7,818 bases of DNA from Pseudomonadota bacterium. GTDB taxonomy: Bacteria > Pseudomonadota > Alphaproteobacteria > Acetobacterales > Acetobacteraceae. This document shows, in pieces, positions 1 through 6,877 of this stretch. A program made the translations under genes and the position numbers. Location: the NCBI GenBank assembly GCA_021808185.1, contig JAKBCB010000162.1, positions 1 to 7,818 of the forward strand, in the 5' to 3' direction. Every line of letters begins with the position of its first letter. Position 1 is the stretch's first letter. Below the pieces are notes generated by a model that was given only the letters and a program-made list of their open reading frames with translations, did not search any database and was not told the DNA's origin.

Positions 1-260
1 GGCGCGCCTCGGCGCTGGCGCCGGTGGGGGCGCTGGCACCCTACGAATATACCGGCATGATCTGGGCGGTGCCGCTCGGCTACGCGATGTTCTCGGAGAT
101 CCCGTCGCTGAGCACGCTCGGCGGCGCCTCGGTGGTCGCGGCGGCGGGGATCGCCAATCTGATGGGCGAGCAGCGCCGGCGGCGGACGGAGCGGGCGATG
201 GCGGCGGGTGGGGCGATGCCGGTCGTGGCCCCGGCGCTCGCGCAGCGCAACGACCAGTGA
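1..260 (+). CDS. EamA/DMT-family transporter, C-terminal fragment
   Basis: This is the end of an inner-membrane transporter of the drug/metabolite (EamA, RhaT-like) superfamily; its start is off the left edge. Reading from base 3, about 85 residues are visible before TGA at 258-260. They contain the family's typical last hairpin: a helix around APYEYTGMIWAVPLGYAMF, a short acidic turn (SEIPS), then a second helix around TLGGASVVAAAGIANLM. A basic, Arg-rich cytoplasmic tail follows (GEQRRRRTER), then a low-complexity Ala/Pro end. Family members are normally near 300 residues with ten helices, so roughly the last quarter is present. The stop overlaps the start of the following hydrolase gene by 4 nt, which suggests translational coupling. 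The substrate cannot be told from this fragment. The family call is good. Confidence 0.85.
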   Translation, partial: RASALAPVGALAPYEYTGMIWAVPLGYAMFSEIPSLSTLGGASVVAAAGIANLMGEQRRRRTERAMAAGGAMPVVAPALAQRNDQ

Positions 261-1063
261 GCGCGCCGCGCTTCCTGACCGAGCCGGACCCCGCGCGCGG
301 GGTGGCGCTGCCGGTGGCGCCGGGGATTTCGCGCATCGTCGCCCGCAATCCGGGGCCAATGACGTATCACGGCACCAACACCTATCTGATCGCCGGCACG
401 GACGGGTTCGCCGTGCTCGATCCCGGCCCGGACGATGCCGCGCACCTTTCCGACATTCTCGCCGCGACCGGCGGCCGGGTATCGCGCGTTCTGCTCAGCC
501 ACGGGCATTCGGACCACATCGGCGCGCTGCCGGCGCTGGTGGCGGCGACCGGCGCCGCGGTGTTCGCGGCCTCCGGCCGGTTCGGCGCGGCGGTGGCGGA
601 TGGCGACACGGCCGGCGCATGGACGGCGGTGGCGACCCCCGGCCATGCGCCGGACCATCTGTGTTTCGCGCACGACGGAACCCTGTTCAGCGCCGACCAT
701 GTGATGTCGTTTTCCTCCAGCGTGGTGATCCCGCCGGACGGCGACATGGCGGCCTACATCGCGGGGCTGCGCCTGCTGCTGGCGCGCGATGACAAGGTGC
801 TGCTGCCCGGGCACGGCCCGCCAATCACCGAACCCCGGCCGTTCATCGCCGCCCTGCTGGAGCACCGGCTGCGGCGCGAGGAAAGCATCGCCTCGCTCAT
901 CCGCGTGGCACCGCACACGGCCCGCGCGATCGTGGCGGCGCTGTACGTGCCGCTCGATCCGCGCCTCGTGCGCGCGGCCGAGGCGAGCGTGACCGCGCAC
1001 CTGTGGAAGCTGCGCGCGGAAGGGCTTGCGGCAGAAAGCGACGGGGTATGGCGCGGGGCCTGA
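257..1063 (+). CDS. MBL-fold metallo-hydrolase, LACTB2-like with C-terminal winged helix
   Basis: A 268-residue metallo-beta-lactamase-fold hydrolase, probably cytoplasmic since no signal peptide is seen. The metal-binding set looks complete: HGHSDH at residues 82-87, His130 in TPGHAPDH, Asp147 in FSADH and His186 in LPGHGPP. The N-terminal part (about 25-60, with NPGPMTYHGTNTYLI and VLDPGPDD) is typical of the LACTB2/glyoxalase II-like group. Residues about 203-266 form a basic helical tail like the winged-helix domain found at the C-terminus of that group. The start is GTG at 257, inside the GTGA overlap with the transporter stop; there is no strong Shine-Dalgarno, so coupled translation is likely. 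The next ATG (359) would remove the first strands and is less likely. The fold is certain; the substrate is not. Relatives include endoribonucleases and small thioester or ester hydrolases, and the neighbouring transporter does not settle which applies. Confidence 0.92.
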   Translation: MSAPRFLTEPDPARGVALPVAPGISRIVARNPGPMTYHGTNTYLIAGTDGFAVLDPGPDDAAHLSDILAATGGRVSRVLLSHGHSDHIGALPALVAATGAAVFAASGRFGAAVADGDTAGAWTAVATPGHAPDHLCFAHDGTLFSADHVMSFSSSVVIPPDGDMAAYIAGLRLLLARDDKVLLPGHGPPITEPRPFIAALLEHRLRREESIASLIRVAPHTARAIVAALYVPLDPRLVRAAEASVTAHLWKLRAEGLAAESDGVWRGA

Positions 1064-1088
1064 ACGCCGCCTAACCCGTGCCGTTCAG
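1060..1088. other. small inverted repeat spanning two convergent stop codons
   Basis: CTGAACG at 1060-1066 pairs with CGTTCAG at 1082-1088 around a 15-nt loop. The left arm contains the TGA of the hydrolase gene and the loop contains the TAG (complement) of the acetyltransferase gene. There is no T-run on either side, so a conventional bidirectional terminator is not supported. It may be a weak transcript-end structure or chance. Confidence 0.25.
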
Positions 1089-3677
1089 CGCGAGCCGCGC
1101 CTCCACCACCCCGTCCTCGTCCGGCATCCGCTGCACGACGAAGCCGAGACCGCGCACGAAGGCCAGCATCGGTGTGTTGTCGGCCAGCACCTGCCCGACC
1201 ACGGCGGCCATGCCGCGCGCGCGCGCCCAGGCGATCAGGCGTTGCATCAGATGCCGCGCGAGGCCCCGCCCCTTCACGTCCGGCTGCACCACGACGGCGA
1301 ATTCGCCCTCCGGGCTGCCGATCTCGCACACCAGCCGGGCGACGCCGACCGTCTCGCCGGTGCTGTCGCGCACGGCGACGAAGGCAATTTCGCGCTCGTA
1401 GTCCACCTGCGTCAGCCGCGCCATCTGTTCGGGCGAGAGTTCGCGCATCGCGCTGAAGAAGCGGTAGCGCACATCCTCGGGCGACAGGCGCTTGAAGAAG
1501 GCGCCGTGCGCCTCGGCATCCTCCGGGCGGATCGGGCGGATGGTGAAGGTCTCGCCGCGCACGCTGTACTGGCCGATCAGTTCGGCGGGGTACGGGGCGA
1601 TGGCCAGTTGCCCGGCCGGCTCGCCTGCCGGGCGCAGGCGAATCCAGGCATCGGCGACCTGCACGCCATCCGCGTCAGCGAACAGCGGGTTGACGACGAG
1701 TTCGGCGACCTCCGGGAAGTCCACGACCAACTGGCTGACCCGCACCAGCGTCTCCGCCACCGCTTCCACGTTCGCCGCCGGCTGGTCTCGCAGCGGGCCA
1801 AGCGCGTCGGCGACCCGGGTGCGCGCGATCAGCGCGCGCGCCAGCGGCAGGTTCAGCGGCGGCAGGTCGATGGCGATGTCGTGGAACGCGGCCGAGGCGG
1901 TACCGCCCTGGCCGAAGCCGATGGTCGGGCCGAACACAGCATCCTCGCCCACCACGACCAGCAATTCGCGCGCGCGCCCGACCTGATGCTGCACCAGGAA
2001 CCCCGCATCCTCGCGCGGGGTGCGGCGGCGCTCCAGCATGGTGAAGGCGTCGCCGAGCGCATCGATGTCGCGCAGATCGAGCGCGATGCCACCGCGCGCG
2101 CCCTCCTCCGGCCGCACCGCGCGGCGGCGCTTCAGCACCACCGGGTAGCCCACCGAATAGGCGGCGGCGGCGGCCTGGGCGATGGTTGCGACACGGCGGG
2201 TCGGCACCGGGGCGATGTGGTAGGCGGCCAGCACCGCCATCGCCTCGTCCTGCGTCAGCGTCAGCCGCCCCTCGGCGCGGGCGCGGGCGAAGGCGTCGCG
2301 CACCGCCTGCTGGTCCGGCGCGATGCGCAGCACCGCACTCGGCGGCAATTCGCGCGCGGCGGCACGGTTGCGACGGTCCTGCACCAGATGCAGGAAGCCA
2401 CGCACCGCCTGCTCCGGGGTCGCGAACACGGCCACACCGGCGGCGGCAAGGCCATGGCGATGCGCCGCCCCGGTGGTCTCGCCCATGGCACAGACCAGCA
2501 ACGGCACCCGGATCGCCTTCGCGGCGGCGCGGATCGCGTCCATCCCGGCCTCGTCCGCCGGGCCGGTCGGCGCGTGGACCAGCAGCACGCCGCCGACCTC
2601 CTTGGCGCCGGCCAGCAGCGAGGCGACCTCGGCCAGCCGGATCGGGTTCGCCGTCCCGGTATAGACAAGGTCGCCCTCGACGCGGGCATCGGGGCGATAG
2701 ACGCTCGGCGCGAGGCCGGTCGGCAGCACGCCGGCCAGCACGTCCCGCGTGGCCTGGGAGAGCGCGGCCAGCGTGATCCCCTCGCGCAGCGCCGCGTCCG
2801 CCGCGAGCCAGGCCGGGCCGATGCCGTTGGTGACGATGGCGAGCGATTCCGAGCGCACCGGGCGCGCGCGCGTCAGCGTCTCGGCGGCGGCGAGCAGATC
2901 CTCCAGTTGCGTCACGCACAGCACGCCGGCGCGGCGCAAGGCAGCCTCCAGCGTCGCGTCGGCGGTGCCGGTGGCGTCGAGCAGGCGCCCGCCGGCGCGG
3001 ATCGCCACCACCGGGCGCAGGCGCGCGGCGGCGCGCGCGGCCGAGAGGAACAGGCGCGCATCCTTGATGCGGCGGATGTCGAGCAGAATCGCGCCGGTGC
3101 CAGCGTCGCGGCTCAGCCAGTCGAGCACGAGGCCGAAGCCGATATCGTCGTTGCCGCCGATGCCGACGATGTGGCTGAAGCCGATGCCGTTCGGCTCCGC
3201 CCAGTCGAGCACGGCGCGGCAGAGGGCGGCGGACTGCGAGACCAGCGCCACCCGCCCGGCGCGCGGGGCAAGGTGGCCGCGCGTGGCGTTCAGCCCGATG
3301 CCGGGCACCGCGATGCCGAACGAGCCGGGGCCGAGCGAGCGCACGCCGCTCCGCCCCGCCAGCGCCCGCAAGCCGCCGGCCATGCCGACGACGATGGCCG
3401 CCGTGGTTCCCGCGCGCGCCAGTGCCGCGAACGCGGCCGGCACGGCGGCGGCGTCGGTGCAGACCAGCGCCAGCTCGGCGCCGATCGGCACCTCGGCGCC
3501 GGTTTCGGCGGTCAGGATCGGACCGGCGAATCCGCCCTCGCGCAGATTGGCGAGCACCTGCGCGCCCGCCGCCGTCTCGCTGCCCTGCACCAGCACGGCG
3601 GCCGGGTGGAACAGGTATTCGGGGCGGAACTTGCCGGGCTTGGCCAGTCTGGGAATTGACATGGTGCGGTGCAGCAT
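1071..3677 (-). CDS. Pat-like protein: degenerate acyl-CoA synthetase (ADP-forming) region fused to GNAT acetyltransferase
   Basis: An 868-residue cytoplasmic protein with the layout of protein lysine acetyltransferases of the Pat/PatZ (YfiQ) type, which are usually close to 900 residues. Order, counted from the start at 3677: CoA-binding Rossmann-like region about 20-130; succinyl-CoA ligase-like region about 140-430 (RVALVSQSAALCRAVLDWA, then GGNDDIGFG); ATP-grasp region about 470-690 (YPVVLK at 511-516, ELVVNPLFADADG near 659-671); GNAT domain about 705-866. The GNAT acetyl-CoA loop is KGRGLARHLM at 802-811, and Glu792 in EGEFAVVV sits where Pat proteins carry their catalytic Glu. The ligase half looks inactive: the usual SHTGAL phospho-histidine motif is missing and shortened near residues 228-242, and the ATP-grasp HKSDVGG stretch is replaced. 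In known Pat proteins this half is regulatory, and the GNAT domain acetylates lysines of acyl-CoA synthetases and other proteins. The start could instead be ATG at 3662 (MSIPRL); neither has a convincing Shine-Dalgarno. Confidence 0.9.
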   Translation of the reverse strand: MLHRTMSIPRLAKPGKFRPEYLFHPAAVLVQGSETAAGAQVLANLREGGFAGPILTAETGAEVPIGAELALVCTDAAAVPAAFAALARAGTTAAIVVGMAGGLRALAGRSGVRSLGPGSFGIAVPGIGLNATRGHLAPRAGRVALVSQSAALCRAVLDWAEPNGIGFSHIVGIGGNDDIGFGLVLDWLSRDAGTGAILLDIRRIKDARLFLSAARAAARLRPVVAIRAGGRLLDATGTADATLEAALRRAGVLCVTQLEDLLAAAETLTRARPVRSESLAIVTNGIGPAWLAADAALREGITLAALSQATRDVLAGVLPTGLAPSVYRPDARVEGDLVYTGTANPIRLAEVASLLAGAKEVGGVLLVHAPTGPADEAGMDAIRAAAKAIRVPLLVCAMGETTGAAHRHGLAAAGVAVFATPEQAVRGFLHLVQDRRNRAAARELPPSAVLRIAPDQQAVRDAFARARAEGRLTLTQDEAMAVLAAYHIAPVPTRRVATIAQAAAAAYSVGYPVVLKRRRAVRPEEGARGGIALDLRDIDALGDAFTMLERRRTPREDAGFLVQHQVGRARELLVVVGEDAVFGPTIGFGQGGTASAAFHDIAIDLPPLNLPLARALIARTRVADALGPLRDQPAANVEAVAETLVRVSQLVVDFPEVAELVVNPLFADADGVQVADAWIRLRPAGEPAGQLAIAPYPAELIGQYSVRGETFTIRPIRPEDAEAHGAFFKRLSPEDVRYRFFSAMRELSPEQMARLTQVDYEREIAFVAVRDSTGETVGVARLVCEIGSPEGEFAVVVQPDVKGRGLARHLMQRLIAWARARGMAAVVGQVLADNTPMLAFVRGLGFVVQRMPDEDGVVEARLALNGTG

Positions 3678-3717
3678 ACACCGCCCCAGGCATGGAGGGA
3701 AACGCGTGCCGCGGTGC

Positions 3718-3779
3718 TCAGCCGATGTCGTAGCGGACGATGCGCGTCGTATCCAAGACTTCCTCGCTGGCGTCGGCCG
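3718..3779 (-). other. short open stretch after livM resembling a LivG N-terminus; possible remnant
   Basis: The 102-nt gap between livM and the Pat-like gene (3678-3779) holds no gene I can support. On the minus strand, bases 3771-3721 read ASEEVLDTTRIVRYDIG, followed by TGA at 3720-3718. This resembles the first strand of LivG-type ATPases (roughly VLETRxLVRRFGG), the gene that commonly follows livM. It has no start codon after livM and breaks down where the FGG would come. It could be a deletion remnant of livG or chance. No T-tailed hairpin terminator for the liv operon and no convincing promoter is visible in the gap. Confidence 0.22.
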
Positions 3780-4715
3780 CTACAGCACCAGCCGCAGCCG
3801 CGCCCCGATCTCCCCGATGATGCCGCGACGGAAGGCCAGCACGCACAGGATGAAGATGGCGCCCTGCGTCACCGTGACCCAGTCGCCGAACTGCGCGAGG
3901 TAGGTTTCCAGCGAGCCGAACACCAGGGCACCCATGACGGGGCCGAAAATCGTGCCGATGCCACCGAGCAGGGTCATCAGCACCACTTCGCCGGACATTT
4001 CCCAGTGCACGTCCGTCAGGGTCGCGATGCCGAACACCTGGGACTTCGTGGCCCCGGCGATGGCGGCGATGAACGCCGAGAGCACGAAGGCGAGCAGCTT
4101 GTAGTCGTCCACCCGGTAGCCGAGCGAGATGGCACGCGGCTCGTTCTCGCGGATGGCCTTCAGCACCTGGCCGAACGGCGAATGCACGATGCGATGAATG
4201 GCGAGAAAGCCGAGGAGGAAGATCGCCGCCACGACCCAATAAAGGGTCATGTCGTCTTCCAGCGGGATCAGGCCGAACAGCGGTGCGCGCGGCACCTGCT
4301 GGATGCCGTCCTCGCCACCGGTGAACGGCGCTTGCAGGGCGAAGAAATAGATCATCTGCGACAGCGCCAGCGTGATCATGGCGAAATAGATGCCCTGCCG
4401 CCGGATCGCCAGCCAGCCGAACACGAGGCCGATGGCGGCGCCGACCACGCCGCCAGTCAGGATCGCCAGTTCGGCGGAGAAGCCCCAGTATTTGGCCGTC
4501 CAGGCGGCGATGTAGCTGCCCATGCCGAAATACGCGGCATGGCCGAGCGAGAGCAGCCCGACATAGCCGATGAGCAGGTTGAAGGCGCCGGCGAACAGGC
4601 CGAAGCACAGCACCTTCATCAGGAACACCGGATACAGCACCCCCGGTGCCACGACGATCAACGCCAGCATCGCGACCAGGGCGACGGCCTGGGCGCGGGT
4701 GAACCCGAACGTCAT
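3780..4715 (-). CDS. livM: LIV/HAAT-type ABC transporter permease LivM
   Basis: A 311-residue inner-membrane permease that pairs with LivH to form the channel of a branched-chain or hydrophobic amino-acid type ABC importer. Family hallmarks are present: LSLGHAAYFGMGSYIAA at about 55-71, the periplasmic-loop motif TGGEDGI at 132-138, the cytoplasmic ATPase-coupling segment GQVLKAIRENEPRAISLGY at 182-200, and GGIGTIFGPVMGA at 251-263. About eight to ten hydrophobic helices are visible and the length is normal. The C-terminus (AFRRGIIGEIG) is also typical, so the gene is intact. The start at 4715 is preceded by a strong Shine-Dalgarno (GGGAGGG, complement of 4725-4731, 9 nt away) lying inside the end of livH. 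The livH stop and the livM start are separated by one base (TGAGATG), so the two are translated together. The usual livG and livF do not follow. Confidence 0.95.
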   Translation of the reverse strand: MTFGFTRAQAVALVAMLALIVVAPGVLYPVFLMKVLCFGLFAGAFNLLIGYVGLLSLGHAAYFGMGSYIAAWTAKYWGFSAELAILTGGVVGAAIGLVFGWLAIRRQGIYFAMITLALSQMIYFFALQAPFTGGEDGIQQVPRAPLFGLIPLEDDMTLYWVVAAIFLLGFLAIHRIVHSPFGQVLKAIRENEPRAISLGYRVDDYKLLAFVLSAFIAAIAGATKSQVFGIATLTDVHWEMSGEVVLMTLLGGIGTIFGPVMGALVFGSLETYLAQFGDWVTVTQGAIFILCVLAFRRGIIGEIGARLRLVL

Positions 4716-4716
4716 C

Positions 4717-5604
4717 TCAGGCAGCCCTCCCGAACAGGCCGGCGGGGCGCACGAGCAGCACGATCACCATGACCACGAACACCACTGTCGCCGAGCCTTC
4801 CGGGTAATAGACCTTGGTCAGGCCCTCGATGATGCCAAGGCCGAAGCCGGTGACGATGGAGCCGAGAATGGAGCCCATGCCGCCGATCACCACGGTTGCG
4901 AACACCACGATGATGAGGTTGGACCCCATGTTCGGATTGACCGAGTTCATCGGCGCCGCCAGCACCCCGGCGAAGGCCGCGAGACCGACACCGGCGCCGT
5001 AGGTCAGCGTGACCAGGCGCGGCACGTTCACGCCGAACGCCTGCACCAGCGGCGCGTTCTCGGTCGCCGCGCGCAGCGTGGCACCGAGCCGGGTCTTGTC
5101 GATCACCAACCAGGTGACGAGGCACATCGCCGCCGCCGCGATCACCACCCAGGCGCGATACAGCGGCAGCACCATGAAGCCGAGATGCAGCGCGCCCTGC
5201 AACGCCGAGGGGATCGCGTACGGCACGCCGGAACTGCCGAACTGGTTGCGCATCAGCCCTTCGATCACCAGCGCGCAGCCGAAGGTCAGCAGCAGGCCGT
5301 AAAGATGATCCAGCCCGTGCAGCCGCTTGATCAGCAGCCGTTCCAGCACCACGCCGAAGGCGCCGACGATGATCGGCGCGATCACCAACGCCGGCCAGTA
5401 GCCGATATCGAGGTACTGCAGCAGCCCCCAGGTGACGAAGGCGCCCAGCATGAACAGCGCGCCGTGGGCGAAATTGATCACGTTGAGCAGGCCGAAGATG
5501 ACCGCGAGCCCGAGCGACAGCAGCGCGTAGAACGCACCGTTGATCAGCCCGAGCGTGAGTTGGCCGTAGAGCAGCAGCAACGGCTTGCCGAAGATCGTCA
5601 CCAT
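4717..5604 (-). CDS. livH: LIV/HAAT-type ABC transporter permease LivH
   Basis: A 295-residue inner-membrane permease, partner of LivM. Family features: the N-terminal LINGAFYALLSLGLAVIFGLLNVINFAHGALFMLGAF stretch (about 20-56), the coupling loop TRLGATLRAATENAPLVQAFGVNV at 171-194 which would contact the ATPase, NPNMGSNLIIVVFATVVIGGMGS around 224-245, and a C-terminal VRPAGLFG motif typical of LivH. About eight hydrophobic helices fit the fold. The start ATG at 5604 lies 10 nt after the stop of the SBP-2 gene, and a weak AAGAG overlaps the end of that gene, so translation may be partly coupled. Substrate choice is set mainly by the binding proteins; the permease does not separate leucine-type amino acids from other LIV-family ligands such as aromatic carboxylates or amides. 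Confidence 0.95.
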   Translation of the reverse strand: MVTIFGKPLLLLYGQLTLGLINGAFYALLSLGLAVIFGLLNVINFAHGALFMLGAFVTWGLLQYLDIGYWPALVIAPIIVGAFGVVLERLLIKRLHGLDHLYGLLLTFGCALVIEGLMRNQFGSSGVPYAIPSALQGALHLGFMVLPLYRAWVVIAAAAMCLVTWLVIDKTRLGATLRAATENAPLVQAFGVNVPRLVTLTYGAGVGLAAFAGVLAAPMNSVNPNMGSNLIIVVFATVVIGGMGSILGSIVTGFGLGIIEGLTKVYYPEGSATVVFVVMVIVLLVRPAGLFGRAA

Positions 5605-5614
5605 GCGCGCGGAC

Positions 5615-6832
5615 TCAGCTCTTGACGAAGGGGCAAGCGCCCTCGGCCAACGGGCGCCACGCCTGATCCGGCGGGGAGACCTGGATCGTCTTGTAGAAAT
5701 CCCATGGCCCCTTGCTCTCGGACGGCTTTTTCACTTCGAACAGATAGCTCGGCACCATGGCAAGCCCGTCCTCGCGGATATACGCCTTGCCGAAGGCGTC
5801 GTCGTCGGTCGGGATCGCCTTCATCGCGGCGACCGCAGCCGTCCCGCTTTTCTTCGCGGCGGCGACGCCGATCTGCTGCACCGCCTTCAGGTAATGCAGC
5901 GTGCCGGCGTAGCAGGCAGCATGGATCATGTTGGGCCAGTTGTTCGGCGTCTTCGGCCGCACCCGGTCGGTGAAGGCGCGGGTGCGCGGGTTCAGATCCC
6001 AGTAGAAGCTTTCCGTCAGCGTCAGCCCCTGCGCCACATCCAGGCCGAGCGCGTGCACGTCGGTGATAAACATCAGCATCGCGGCGATGCGCGTCTGCAA
6101 GCCGAACTCCTTGGCCTGCTTGATGCTGTTCACCGTGTCGGCGCCGGCGTTGCACAGACCGAGCACCTTCGCCCCGCTTGCCTGCGCCTGGAGCAGGAAG
6201 CTGGAGAAATCCGTGGTGCCGGGGAAGGGATAGGCCGAGGAGCCGAGCACCTTGCCGCCGGCGGCCTGCACGAAGCGGGTGGTCTGTTCCTGCAACTGGT
6301 GGCCGAACACGTAGTCCGCGGTGATGAAATACCAAGTGTCGCCGCCGGATTTCACCGTGGCGCCACCAGTGGATTTGGCCAGCATGTAGGTGTCGTACGA
6401 CCAGTGCACGATGCTGGGCGCGCACGCCTTGCCGGTAAGGTCGGCGGTGGCGGCACCGGTATTGATGTACGCCTTATCCTTTTCCTTCGCGACACCGCCG
6501 ACCGCGAGGCCGACCGAGGAGGTCGGCACGTCGAGGATCATGTCCACGCCTTCGCGGTCGTACCATTGCCGCGCGATGCCGGCACCGATATCGGGCTTGT
6601 TCTGGTGATCGGCGTAGATCACCTCGACATTGAAGCCCTGGGCGTTGAATTCGGCCACCGCCTGCTTGGCGCAGATCGCCGAGGTCAGGCCGCCGGTATC
6701 GCGATACGGGCCGGACTGGTCGTTCAGTACGCCGATCTTGATGGTAGCCTTGTCCTGCGCGCGCACGCGCTGGACCGGCAAGGTGGCCGCGGCGGCAGCG
6801 GTGCCGAGCAGCAGGCGGCGGGAGAGTTGCAT
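5615..6832 (-). CDS. periplasmic substrate-binding protein SBP-2 (LivK/HAAT type)
   Basis: A complete 405-residue type I periplasmic binding protein of the Peripla_BP_6/LivK-like class, the ligand receptor for LivH-LivM. The start at 6832 is fixed by a GGAGG 7 nt upstream and by the signal peptide it produces: MQLSRRLLLG, an Ala-rich core, and probable cleavage after VRA (residue 25). The SRRLLLG stretch looks like a short Tat signal. A frame open to 7009 would add 59 residues encoded mostly inside the upstream gene and is rejected. The mature protein begins with the class-typical IKIGVLNDQSGPYRDTGG (31-48); likely ligand-contact segments are DVPTSS (101-106) and GAATADLTG (126-134), and NAGADTVNSIKQAKEFG (228-244) is a conserved core. 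It aligns without gaps over 299 residues with the SBP encoded just upstream. The ligand is not known: relatives bind branched-chain amino acids, aromatic acids or other small carboxylates. Confidence 0.93.
   Translation of the reverse strand: MQLSRRLLLGTAAAAATLPVQRVRAQDKATIKIGVLNDQSGPYRDTGGLTSAICAKQAVAEFNAQGFNVEVIYADHQNKPDIGAGIARQWYDREGVDMILDVPTSSVGLAVGGVAKEKDKAYINTGAATADLTGKACAPSIVHWSYDTYMLAKSTGGATVKSGGDTWYFITADYVFGHQLQEQTTRFVQAAGGKVLGSSAYPFPGTTDFSSFLLQAQASGAKVLGLCNAGADTVNSIKQAKEFGLQTRIAAMLMFITDVHALGLDVAQGLTLTESFYWDLNPRTRAFTDRVRPKTPNNWPNMIHAACYAGTLHYLKAVQQIGVAAAKKSGTAAVAAMKAIPTDDDAFGKAYIREDGLAMVPSYLFEVKKPSESKGPWDFYKTIQVSPPDQAWRPLAEGACPFVKS
6108..6152 (-). repeat. 45-bp perfect repeat, copy in SBP-2
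   Basis: Identical base for base to 7412-7456, at the same alignment position of the two paralogous genes (offset 1304). It encodes NAGADTVNSIKQAK with all 14 codons the same. Flanking codons already differ, including a synonymous Glu codon on one side and Cys versus Ala on the other. Confidence 0.9.
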
Positions 6833-6839
6833 GGCGACG

Positions 6840-6844
6840 CCTCC
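6840..6844 (-). promoter_or_regulatory. Shine-Dalgarno of SBP-2
   Basis: GGAGG on the minus strand, 7 nt before the ATG at 6832. It is the best ribosome-binding site near this gene and decides its start against the longer open frame that reaches 7009. Confidence 0.8.
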
Positions 6845-6877
6845 GTTGTTCTTTTCGATCATCCCGACGGGTGTGCG

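Noticed and set aside
1026..3659. 877-codon open frame on the plus strand, antisense to the Pat-like gene
   Set aside because: Arg/His/Gly/Ala/Gln-rich composition without recognisable domains or hydrophobic core; typical mirror frame of a GC-rich gene, while the opposite strand encodes a clear Pat-like protein.
3728..3756. Possible promoter for the Pat-like gene (TTGGAT, 17-nt spacer, CTACGA on the minus strand)
   Set aside because: The -10 match is poor and such pairs occur often by chance; not enough to call.
2749..3903. 384-codon plus-strand open frame
   Set aside because: Ser/Ala/Arg/Pro-rich shadow of the Pat-like gene and livM end; no domain recognisable.
3718..4608. 296-codon minus-strand open frame overlapping livM in another frame
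   Set aside because: Arg/His-rich shadow of livM; only its last residues past livM drew attention and are treated separately as a possible remnant.
4570..5625. 351-codon plus-strand open frame antisense to livH
   Set aside because: Composition rich in His, Gln, Asp and Arg, a shadow of hydrophobic permease codons read on the other strand.
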